Below are positions 49,804 to 57,353 of a DNA stretch of 64,000 nt, piece after piece (positions within the stretch are counted from its first letter, which is position 1; the number at the start of each line of letters is the position of its first letter). The position numbers and the translations under genes are program-made. Origin of the DNA: Paenibacillus sp. YN15 (GTDB lineage Bacteria; Bacillota; Bacilli; Paenibacillales; NBRC-103111). Under the pieces are notes generated by a model. The model was not told the DNA's origin, searched no databases, and saw only the letters and a list, made by a program, of their open reading frames with translations. The DNA is taken from positions 1 through 64,000 of the forward strand of contig NZ_QMFA01000002.1 in the NCBI RefSeq assembly GCF_003285005.1, in the 5' to 3' direction.

Positions 49804-50401
49804 TGTGCCTCGCCTCCTGTCTACCTGTACATAACTTGATCCAATTCCTCCATTACAATGTAGCCGTTTTACCCTTTTCCGGCAATCTTCATTTCTTGCT
49901 GCGGTTTGGACTGGATTCGCACTTTCTTGCGCTGGTAGGTTGCTGACGAGGTAGGCAGTCTTCCGTTGCGGAACTCAGAGACTCTTATGGGGGTGAAAAC
50001 GGGAGTTTGGATGATTAACGGAACTTAGAAGCCGTTATGTCCCTTACGCAGCGAAAATGGGGAGGGAATAAGGCAGCGGCGGGGGGATAAGCGCTTCTCA
50101 GTTCCGCTGGAGCGGAAATAAGCTGCAAAAGCCGCTTTAAGAGTCGCTCAGTTCCGCTACGTTCTTCCGAGTACAGGGAAGATAGCTGGGGCGTAGATAG
50201 CTTTCGGGTGGTAGGGGGGAGATAGGTGGGGGCATAAGGAGTCTTCGGGTGGTAGGGAGCGTGGCAGCTTTGGGGCCGCTCATAGCGGAAAGGGACCTTC
50301 CGCTATGGCCGCAACCCTCCGGCTCCCGCACCAATAGCGGACAATCCCTGTCCGCTATCCCAAAAACATGCGCCGCAGCCTGCCTATTCTTCCACTGGTG
50401 C
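49804..50401. repeat. Repeat-rich intergenic region without a gene
   Basis: Four copies of an AGTTCCGYT-containing motif occur at 49968-49990 and 50017-50039 (inverted) and 50087-50110 and 50136-50159 (direct). Two perfect 10-bp hairpins follow: CATAGCGGAA/TTCCGCTATG (50281-50307) and ATAGCGGACA/TGTCCGCTAT (50334-50358). No open frame with a start signal was found. Confidence 0.65.
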
Positions 50402-51424
50402 TTATGCCCTTGTGTGCCAGCCCCGTTCGTATTGGGCGGGAGCCTGAATGTTATGGCCCAGCTCCACGGCAGCGGTCCGGGGCCAATAGGGGTCCCGCAA
50501 AAAGCTGCGGCCGATAAAAATCAGGTCGCTTTGCCCGGCAGCCAGAATTTCCTCGGCCTGGGTTCCGGTAGTGATCAGCCCCACCGCCCCGGTGGCAATG
50601 CCGGTCTCCTTGCGGATATCGGCGGCATACGGCACCTGGTAGCCCGGATAATAGCGGATATCCGCCAGCACCACTCCGCCTGTACTGGTGTCGATAAGAT
50701 CTACGCCCGAGGCCTTCATTTCCCGGGCGAAGTACAGAATGTCCTCCCGGGTATTGCCGCCCGGCGCATATTCCTCTGCGGAGATGCGCACAAACAGCGC
50801 CCCGGGCTTTTCCTGCTTCACGGCCTCAATCACCTGACGGAGCAGGGCAAACCGGTTTTCCCTCGAGCCGCCATAGTGGTCCTGCCTGTGGTTGGCCAGC
50901 GGCGACAAAAACTCGCTCAACAGATACCCGTGGGCGGCGTGCAGCTCCACCACATCAAAACCCGCCAGCACCGCTCTTCGGGCCGCTGCGGCAAAAGCAT
51001 CAATCACTCCGGCAATTCCCTCGGCCGTCAGCTCCTCCGGAACAGGCATGTCCGGGAAGGGCAGCGGAGAGGGGGCGACACCCTTGTCCGCCGCCATGGT
51101 TTTGCGGCCGGCATGGCCCAACTGGATGCCCGCTTTGGCGCCGGAGCTATGGATCGCTGCAACCAGCTCCGTTAGTCCGGGCACCTGGCTATCGTCCCAA
51201 ATTCCCAGGTCCCGGGGGCTGATGCGGCCCTCCGGCAGCACGGCGGTGGCCTCCAGGATGATCAGCCCTGCCTGGCCAACGGCCCGGCTGGCATAATGAG
51301 TGATATGCCAAGGGGTGACCACGCCGTCCTCCGCAGTGACGGAATACATACACATGGGGGACATGACAATCCGGTTCTTAAGCTCAACTCCGCCCACAAT
51401 GGCGGGAGAAAACAGCAAGCTCAT
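50402..51424 (-). CDS. namA: NADPH dehydrogenase, old yellow enzyme family (NamA/YqjM)
   Basis: The 340-residue protein has the FMN barrel signatures: VMSPMCMYSVTAEDG (active-site Cys-Met-Tyr region), IQLGHAGRKTM, FDVVELHAAHGYLLSEFLSP (His pair) and SRENRFALL. YqjM-type enzymes reduce activated C=C bonds with NADPH. Length matches B. subtilis YqjM (338). AGGAGG is upstream of ATG 51424. It is not obviously linked to the sugar genes. Confidence 0.93.
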   Translation of the reverse strand: MSLLFSPAIVGGVELKNRIVMSPMCMYSVTAEDGVVTPWHITHYASRAVGQAGLIILEATAVLPEGRISPRDLGIWDDSQVPGLTELVAAIHSSGAKAGIQLGHAGRKTMAADKGVAPSPLPFPDMPVPEELTAEGIAGVIDAFAAAARRAVLAGFDVVELHAAHGYLLSEFLSPLANHRQDHYGGSRENRFALLRQVIEAVKQEKPGALFVRISAEEYAPGGNTREDILYFAREMKASGVDLIDTSTGGVVLADIRYYPGYQVPYAADIRKETGIATGAVGLITTGTQAEEILAAGQSDLIFIGRSFLRDPYWPRTAAVELGHNIQAPAQYERGWHTRA

Positions 51425-51516
51425 GCAAAAGCCTCCTTATAAAGTTATCCGATACGACTAATCGTAATTCATTGCCGGGGATTGTGCAACTTTGCCGCCG
51501 GCATTTTGCAGATTGA

Positions 51517-51546
51517 GAATATCTTCCACGGAAATGGGGGATACTG
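51517..51546 (+). promoter_or_regulatory. Candidate SigF/SigG promoter of dacF
   Basis: GAATA (51517-51521), 15 bases and GGGGATACTG (51537-51546), which fits GGNNANANTR, lie upstream of dacF, as expected for forespore control. By eye only. Confidence 0.5.
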
Positions 51547-51596
51547 GTAAGTAGGATAGGCTTAAGCACCATTTTTTAGGAGGGAATTGAGAACCG

Positions 51597-52772
51597 ATGC
51601 CAAGAAAGATAGGTTTGACCACACTTGTATGTCTGCTTTTGGCTGGAATCATGATGCCTTACGCTTTTGCCGAGGAGAAACAGGCCGCCCCGGTAGATCT
51701 TAGCCCCAATGCCCGCTCCTCCATTCTGATGGATGCGGATACGGGCACCGTTATTTTTGAGAAGAATGCCGACGAAAAGCTGCCACCCGCCAGCATTACC
51801 AAGATCATGACCATGCTGCTGACCATGGAAGCCATCGATCAGGGCAAGCTGGGCATGGATGACAAGGTGCGAACCAGCGAATATGCCGCTTCTATGGGCG
51901 GCTCCCAGATTTTCCTCGAGGTTGGGGAGGAAATGACCGTCCGGGATATGCTGAAGGGCATCGCCATGGCCTCCGGCAATGACGCCTCTGTGGCCGTAGC
52001 CGAGAAAATCGGCGGCTCCGAGGAAGGCTTTGTGCAGATGATGAACGACAGGGCCAAGGAGCTGGGGATGAACAACACCCATTTCGTCAACCCCAACGGA
52101 CTGCCTGCGGAGAATCACTACACTACGGCGCGGGATATCGCTATTATGTCCCGGGAGCTGCTGAAGCATGAAGCCATTACCCAATTTACAAGCCAATACC
52201 AGGACTATCTCCGCAAGGATACGGCAAAGCCCTTCTGGCTGGTGAACACCAACAAGCTGGTGCGGTTTTATCCGGGGGCCGACGGTTTGAAAACCGGCTA
52301 TACCAGCGAGGCGAAGTTCTGCCTGTCCGCTACGGCCAAACGGGAGAATTTCCGCGTGGTATCAGTGGTTCTTGGGGAGCCGGATACCAAAACACGCAAT
52401 GCGGAGGTCACCAAGCTTTTTGACTACGCCTTCTCCCAATACACCAACCAGCTGATCGTTAAAACCGGCGATGCTTTAGGCGATGTAAGGGTGAAAAAGG
52501 GCAAGCCGGAAACCTTCCCGCTGACCGCCCAGCATCAATACAGCGTGCTGTTGAAAAAGGGTGAAGCCGGCCAGGACATCCGCCACGAGCTGCAACTGGA
52601 TGAAGGCTTGAAGGCGCCTATTGCGGCAGGCACCCCCATCGGCAAGATTATCGTCTACAAGGGCGACCAGAAGCTGACGGAATTCCCGGTGGAGGCCCCT
52701 ATGGATATACCGGAGGCCGGGTTCTGGGATATGCTGAAACGTACGGCCGGCCGATTGTTTTTCCTGGATTAG
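51597..52772 (+). CDS. dacF: D-alanyl-D-alanine carboxypeptidase DacF
   Basis: The 391-residue penicillin-binding protein has a signal peptide, the serine motif SITK (Ser66, Lys69), SGN at 126-128 and KTGYT near residue 230, and a C-terminal membrane-anchor-like region (MLKRTAGRLFFLD). It trims D-Ala from peptidoglycan. Position just upstream of spoIIAA matches the conserved dacF-spoIIA order, in which it is expressed in the forespore. AGGAGGG at 51578-51584 precedes ATG 51597. Confidence 0.93.
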   Translation: MPRKIGLTTLVCLLLAGIMMPYAFAEEKQAAPVDLSPNARSSILMDADTGTVIFEKNADEKLPPASITKIMTMLLTMEAIDQGKLGMDDKVRTSEYAASMGGSQIFLEVGEEMTVRDMLKGIAMASGNDASVAVAEKIGGSEEGFVQMMNDRAKELGMNNTHFVNPNGLPAENHYTTARDIAIMSRELLKHEAITQFTSQYQDYLRKDTAKPFWLVNTNKLVRFYPGADGLKTGYTSEAKFCLSATAKRENFRVVSVVLGEPDTKTRNAEVTKLFDYAFSQYTNQLIVKTGDALGDVRVKKGKPETFPLTAQHQYSVLLKKGEAGQDIRHELQLDEGLKAPIAAGTPIGKIIVYKGDQKLTEFPVEAPMDIPEAGFWDMLKRTAGRLFFLD

Positions 52773-52866
52773 CAGTTGCTCCGTCTTCCGTCCTTTCGCA
52801 AATCCTGCCTGTTTTTGGAGAAGGCAGTTGCGCTTTCTGACTGTTTTCTTCTAGTTTTGTCGGCAG

Positions 52867-52894
52867 GCAGGAATCCATTTCTTGGGTGTAGAAT
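52867..52894 (+). promoter_or_regulatory. Candidate SigH promoter of the spoIIA operon
   Basis: GCAGGAATC (52867-52875), 12 bases and GTAGAAT (52888-52894) resemble the B. subtilis spoVG-type SigH promoter. Confidence 0.6.
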
Positions 52895-52929
52895 GTGTCT
52901 CACATGCCAGATAGAGGAGTGAGCACATA

Positions 52930-53283
52930 ATGAGTCTACATGTGGAAATGGAGCAGGGCAGCAAGGCGCTTATTGTCCGGCTCAAGGGTGAGCTGGATCA
53001 CCATACGGCTGATGCAGTGAAGCACCGGATGGAAGAGGCAATCAACCGGGGGAATGCCAGTCATGTGGTGGTCAATCTCCGCGACCTGAAGTTTATGGAC
53101 AGCTCCGGCCTGGGCGTCATTCTGGGACGCTACAAGCAGGTAACCGGGAAGGGCGGCAAGATGGTGCTTTGCGAGGTAAGCCCCTCCGTCTACCGGCTGT
53201 TCGAAATGTCCGGGCTGTTCAAGATTCTGGCGGTGAAGGAGAACGAGCGTCAAGCGATCTCCAGTCTGGAGGTCGTATCATGA
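52930..53283 (+). CDS. spoIIAA: Anti-sigma F factor antagonist SpoIIAA
   Basis: The 117-residue STAS protein has [13 protein letters not shown] with Ser58 as the phosphorylated residue. Dephosphorylated by SpoIIE, it binds SpoIIAB and frees SigF in the forespore. The stop overlaps spoIIAB (ATGA). A candidate SigH promoter lies upstream. Confidence 0.95.
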   Translation: MSLHVEMEQGSKALIVRLKGELDHHTADAVKHRMEEAINRGNASHVVVNLRDLKFMDSSGLGVILGRYKQVTGKGGKMVLCEVSPSVYRLFEMSGLFKILAVKENERQAISSLEVVS

Positions 53284-53729
53284 GCGAGTTCCACAACCAT
53301 ATGAAGATTGAATTTGCCAGCATTTCGGAAAATGAGGGCTTCGCCCGGGTTGTGGTTGCCGCCTTCGTCTCGCAGCTGGACCCGACGCTGGATGAGCTGA
53401 CGGATATTAAGACCGTCGTGTCCGAAGCGGTTACCAATGCCATTATCCACGGCTACGACAATGATCCCAACGGGGTGGTGACCATCTCCGCGGAAATCAA
53501 TGGAGATATGGTGCGCATTACTGTATCTGACCGCGGGGCGGGCATTGCCGATCTGGAGCAGGCCCGGCAGCCCTTGTACACCTCCAAGCCGGAGCTGGAG
53601 CGGTCGGGGATGGGCTTTACCATCATGGAGAATTTTATGGATCAAATGGAAGTCGAAACCATTGTGAACCAGGGTACGACAGTGACTATGACAAAGCGGA
53701 TCGAATCCAAAAAAGCTTTGTTCAACTAG
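53280..53729 (+). CDS. spoIIAB: Anti-sigma F factor SpoIIAB
   Basis: The 149-residue GHKL kinase begins at ATG 53280 inside the spoIIAA stop; an upstream in-frame start is not needed. It has [16 protein letters not shown] (N box), DRGAGI (G1 box) and [13 protein letters not shown] (G2). It phosphorylates SpoIIAA and holds SigF inactive. Confidence 0.95.
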   Translation: MSEFHNHMKIEFASISENEGFARVVVAAFVSQLDPTLDELTDIKTVVSEAVTNAIIHGYDNDPNGVVTISAEINGDMVRITVSDRGAGIADLEQARQPLYTSKPELERSGMGFTIMENFMDQMEVETIVNQGTTVTMTKRIESKKALFN

Positions 53730-53741
53730 GGAGTTTGATCT

Positions 53742-54497
53742 ATGGATGTGGATTTGAAGAACGCCTCCCATACTTATCTGGATGACAGTGAGGTCAAACG
53801 GCTCATCGCCTTGAGCCAGTCCGGAGATACCATTGCCCGGGACACCCTGGTCAGCTGCAACATCCGTCTGGTCTGGTCCGTGGTGCAGCGCTTCCTGAAC
53901 CGGGGCTACGAGGCGGAGGATCTGTTTCAGATCGGCTGCATCGGGCTGCTGAAATCCGTGGACAAATTCGATTTGTCCTACGACGTGAAATTCTCTACCT
54001 ACGCGGTCCCCATGATCATCGGGGAAATCCAGCGTTTCCTGCGGGACGACGGCACTCTTAAGGTCAGCCGCTCCCTGAAGGAGCTGGCCAATAAGGTGCG
54101 CAAGATCAAGGATGAGCTGTCCAAGACCATCGGCCGGCTGCCCACCGTCAAGGAAGTGGCGGATGAGCTGGGAATCACGCCTGAAGAGGTGGTTTTTGCC
54201 CAAGAGGCCAACAAGCCGCCATCCTCCATTCATGAGACCGTGTTTGAGAACGATGGGGACCCCATCACCCTGATGGACCAGATCGCCGACGAAACCCAGG
54301 AGAAATGGTTCGAGAAGCTGGCGCTGAACGAGGCCATCGGCGGCCTGTCCGAACGGGAGCGGCTCATCGTCTACCTCCGGTACTACCGGGACCAGACCCA
54401 GTCCGAGGTGGCCACCCGCCTGGGCATCTCCCAGGTCCAGGTCTCGCGGCTGGAAAAGAAAATACTGCAAAGCATCAAAAACCAGATCGCGCAATAG
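53742..54497 (+). CDS. sigF: RNA polymerase sigma factor SigF
   Basis: The 251-residue protein has region 2 (GYEAEDLFQIGCIGLLKSVD, KFSTYAVPMIIGEIQRFLRD), region 3 (LPTVKEVADELGITPEEV) and region 4 (QSEVATRLGISQVQVSRLEK). It is the first forespore-specific sigma factor and completes the spoIIA operon. A terminator begins within its last codons. Confidence 0.95.
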   Translation: MDVDLKNASHTYLDDSEVKRLIALSQSGDTIARDTLVSCNIRLVWSVVQRFLNRGYEAEDLFQIGCIGLLKSVDKFDLSYDVKFSTYAVPMIIGEIQRFLRDDGTLKVSRSLKELANKVRKIKDELSKTIGRLPTVKEVADELGITPEEVVFAQEANKPPSSIHETVFENDGDPITLMDQIADETQEKWFEKLALNEAIGGLSERERLIVYLRYYRDQTQSEVATRLGISQVQVSRLEKKILQSIKNQIAQ

Positions 54498-54512
54498 CGG
54501 TCTGGTTTTTTT
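54478..54512 (+). terminator. Terminator of the spoIIA operon
   Basis: AAACCAGATCGC pairs with GCGGTCTGGTTT followed by T residues; the left arm lies in the sigF 3' end. Confidence 0.85.
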
Positions 54513-54606
54513 GCACGTTGTGCCGATGGGGCAGGGTTATCCAATTCCATACTGGGTAATGATATTTTGGCCGATAAAAAAAGATGTAACGGGATAGGAA
54601 AGGAAA

Positions 54607-54637
54607 GTAGATTTTGTGCTATCCAGTGTCGATTTTG
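54607..54637 (+). promoter_or_regulatory. Candidate AraC operator upstream of the fucosidase gene
   Basis: GTAGATTTTG (54607-54616) and GTCGATTTTG (54628-54637) are direct half-sites 21 bp apart, 28 bases before a TATACT element (54665-54670) with a poor -35. A similar pair precedes lplB. Confidence 0.5.
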
Positions 54638-54699
54638 AATCTTTCGGTTCATCCGGTTGTTGGCTATACTAATGGCAGGTGTAGCAAAGGAGTGGAAGC

Positions 54700-55965
54700 A
54701 TGAAGAGGTTTAAGGATGCAAGAGATGTGTTCTTCGAACGCAGGCTGGGGCTGTTTATCCACTGGGGACTCTATGCTATCCCCGGCTGGCATGAGCAGAT
54801 CCTGTGGCGTGGCGGGGTGAAGCGCTCCGATTATGAGTTGCTGGCGCACCAATTCAATCCGGAGCGCTTCGATCCGGATGCCTGGCTGGATCTGGCGCAG
54901 GAGGCGGGCATGCAGTATCTGTGCTTCACCACCAAGCATCATGACGGCTTCTGCATGTGGAATACGCGGCAGACCGCCTACAACGTGATGAATACGCCGT
55001 ACGGCAGAGACGTGCTGAAGGAATTGGCGGAGGCTTGCCGGAGACGGAGCTTCCCGCTAAGCCTGTACTATTCATGCCCCGATTGGCATCATCCCCACTA
55101 TCCCAATCAGGGGCGGCATCACGAGATGTTCGGGCCGAGACCCGGCGACGAGCCGGACCTGGACAAGTATTACGAATTTGTCAAGGAGCAGGTCCGCGAG
55201 CTGTGTACGAATTACGGCCCCATCTACCAATTTTTCTGGGATGTGAATGTGGCGGAGCATGAGGACCCGGAAATCAATGAGCTGATTCGCAGCCTGCAGC
55301 CGGGCATTCTGATCAATGACCGCGGCCCCGGACCGGGAGATTACAGTACCCCGGAGCGCCATGTTCCCCCGGGAGGCGCCTTCAGGAAGCCGACGGAGGC
55401 TTGCCAATCTCTCGGACGGGAGAGCTGGGGCTATAAGCAAGATGAGGATTATTACTCCGATAAGTTCCTGATGCAGAGCATCGACAAGATTCTGGCCATG
55501 GGGGGCAATTATCTGCTTAATGCAGGGCCCAAGCCGGATGGCTCCATCGCCGAAGAGAATGCGAAGACCCTCCGCCGCATCGGGGCATGGTATCATAAGG
55601 TCAAGGAAGCCTTTCAAGACACAGTCCCCGCCTCGGATATGGTGCACAAGGATGAAATCCTCATGGATGAAACCCAGGGCAAGATAGAGCGGGACCAGGT
55701 GCTGCTCACCCGAAGGGGCAATACCGTCTATGTGCATCTCTGGCGGGACCCGGAGAGCTCTGCGGTGATTCTCAGGCCACTGGATATCCTCCCGGCCAGC
55801 GTCACCTTGTTGAATAACGGTCTTCCGCTTGAAGCGAAGGTGGAGATGATCCCCTGGTATTGGCGAGAAAAGCCTTACCTGCGCATCCGTGGCATTCCGG
55901 TCAATGAGGTGCAGGACGAGGTGATGGTTCTCAAGCTGGAGTTTGACGGCAGCTGTTGTGAATAG
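54700..55965 (+). CDS. GH29 alpha-L-fucosidase
   Basis: The 421-residue cytosolic enzyme has family 29 features: RLGLFIHWGLYAIPGWHEQ, YLCFTTKHHDGFCMWN, YYSCPDWHHPHYP and the nucleophile in YQFFWDVNVAEH, then LLNAGPKPDGSI. It would release fucose from oligosaccharides. Probably controlled by the AraC protein two genes downstream. Terminator at 56025-56054. Confidence 0.9.
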   Translation: MKRFKDARDVFFERRLGLFIHWGLYAIPGWHEQILWRGGVKRSDYELLAHQFNPERFDPDAWLDLAQEAGMQYLCFTTKHHDGFCMWNTRQTAYNVMNTPYGRDVLKELAEACRRRSFPLSLYYSCPDWHHPHYPNQGRHHEMFGPRPGDEPDLDKYYEFVKEQVRELCTNYGPIYQFFWDVNVAEHEDPEINELIRSLQPGILINDRGPGPGDYSTPERHVPPGGAFRKPTEACQSLGRESWGYKQDEDYYSDKFLMQSIDKILAMGGNYLLNAGPKPDGSIAEENAKTLRRIGAWYHKVKEAFQDTVPASDMVHKDEILMDETQGKIERDQVLLTRRGNTVYVHLWRDPESSAVILRPLDILPASVTLLNNGLPLEAKVEMIPWYWREKPYLRIRGIPVNEVQDEVMVLKLEFDGSCCE

Positions 55966-56024
55966 TGTAGGTTCTGGCAGGCAGGGAGCCGTGTCCGCTT
56001 GCGGAAGAGAATAATTGCAAGAGA

Positions 56025-56054
56025 AGCGCACGGCATCGAGCTGTGCGTTTTTTT
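56025..56054 (+). terminator. Terminator of the fucosidase gene
   Basis: GCGCACGGC/GCTGTGCG-type hairpin with a T-run. Confidence 0.75.
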
Positions 56055-56172
56055 GGTTATATTCCATTTATTAAGAGGAAGTTATTGCTATCTAATCCAG
56101 GCTCAGTGTGCTCGTTCCGGGTATCAGGGGCCGGTTTAGAGATTTTGTTATCTTTATCGAAGAAAAAGTCGG

Positions 56173-56218
56173 TTTTCACCTGCCGGGACCCCGTGCTATA
56201 GTGACAGTGAATTTCACT
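56173..56218 (+). promoter_or_regulatory. Promoter and palindrome upstream of the BNR protein
   Basis: TTTTCA/TTTCAC (-35), TATAGT (56197-56202) and the palindrome AGTGAA-T-TTCACT (56206-56218) near the start site. AraC-like half-sites AGAGATTTTG and GTCGGTTTTC lie at 56138 and 56168. Confidence 0.45.
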
Positions 56219-56250
56219 TAAAGGACAGATATGAGACGGGGGAATCAGCA

Positions 56251-57276
56251 ATGATCAGCAAGTTGGAAACCTTTATCGTGAGCCGCGATGATACCATCTA
56301 TGAGGCATGGCCTGATGTGGTGCTCACAGACAGCGGGAAGCTGGTGGCCGTGTTTTCGGAATGTACGCATCATCATGACCGCTCCTATACAAGAATTATG
56401 CTTGCCGACAGCGGGGACAGGGGAAGAACCTGGATGCCGAAGCGGCCATTGACGGCAGGCACAGACGGGTATCCGTACTGGAACTGCGCACGGATTTCCA
56501 AGCTGGGGGACGGCCGGCTGGTTATTGCGGTTGACCGCCGTCTGGCCTCCAGGGAAGGAGAAGTGGTATTGTGGTTGGGGGATTCCGAGGGAGAGGTCTG
56601 GGAGGGTCCGGTGGAAACGCCGGTCAGCGGCATTGTCCCCGATAAGCTGTGTGAGCTTCCTTCCGGCCGTTGGCTGCTCAGCGCTCACTGGTATAGTCCC
56701 GGGCACGGATATTTGGAGCAGCGGCTCTGGTATTCGGACAATAGCGGCGCAACGTGGAAGGGGCCGGTGACGGTGGCAAGCGAGCCCGGTCTTAACCTAT
56801 GTGAAATTTCGCTTCTTCCCTTGCCGGATGGGGTGATTGCGGCTATTATGAGAGAAAACTCCGGCGTCGGAAAGGATGCCTACAAGTGCTTGTCCCGCGA
56901 CCAGGGGCTTACCTGGGAGGGGCCTTACCCCATGACCCTGCCTGGATGCCACCGTCCTTCCGCCGGTTTGCTGCACAGCGGGCAAGTGCTGGTTACATAC
57001 CGGTTTCTGCAAGGGGGGGACGGAACGTTCGGAACCGCTGCACAAAATTTCTTTGGAGCGTTCCTCACCCAGGACTCGCTCAAGGCAAAAGAGCGGAAGC
57101 AGCAGTCCGCCCGCATCTTTCCGATTGATTACGACAGGCATCCTGAGGCAGACCTGGGATACTCGGGCTGGATTCAGTTTGATGACGGGGAAATCTATAT
57201 TGTCAGTTATATTGTCGATGATGCTCCCAAGGCGCAAATCCGCGGATACAGCATGAGGGAGGACAATTGGCAATAA
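56251..57276 (+). CDS. BNR/Asp-box sialidase-superfamily protein
   Basis: The 341-residue protein has three Asp boxes (SGDRGRTWMP, SDNSGATWKG, SRDQGLTWEG) of a six-bladed propeller and an arginine near residue 48 (SYTRIMLADS). It lacks a signal peptide. True sialidases need an Arg triad and Tyr nucleophile that I cannot confirm. Its position among fucosidase and transporter genes suggests hydrolysis of another sugar of the same glycan. GAGACGGGG precedes ATG 56251. Confidence 0.78.
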   Translation: MISKLETFIVSRDDTIYEAWPDVVLTDSGKLVAVFSECTHHHDRSYTRIMLADSGDRGRTWMPKRPLTAGTDGYPYWNCARISKLGDGRLVIAVDRRLASREGEVVLWLGDSEGEVWEGPVETPVSGIVPDKLCELPSGRWLLSAHWYSPGHGYLEQRLWYSDNSGATWKGPVTVASEPGLNLCEISLLPLPDGVIAAIMRENSGVGKDAYKCLSRDQGLTWEGPYPMTLPGCHRPSAGLLHSGQVLVTYRFLQGGDGTFGTAAQNFFGAFLTQDSLKAKERKQQSARIFPIDYDRHPEADLGYSGWIQFDDGEIYIVSYIVDDAPKAQIRGYSMREDNWQ

Positions 57277-57353
57277 AGCCGCATTCTATTGTACTGCAAG
57301 CCCCTTAATTGAGGATTTAAGGGGCTTGCCAGCCTGGGCAAGGGAGACCAATC

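Noticed and set aside
57299-57328. Terminator after the BNR gene
   Set aside because: The hairpin is strong but lacks a T-run; it may instead be a leader structure of the AraC gene.
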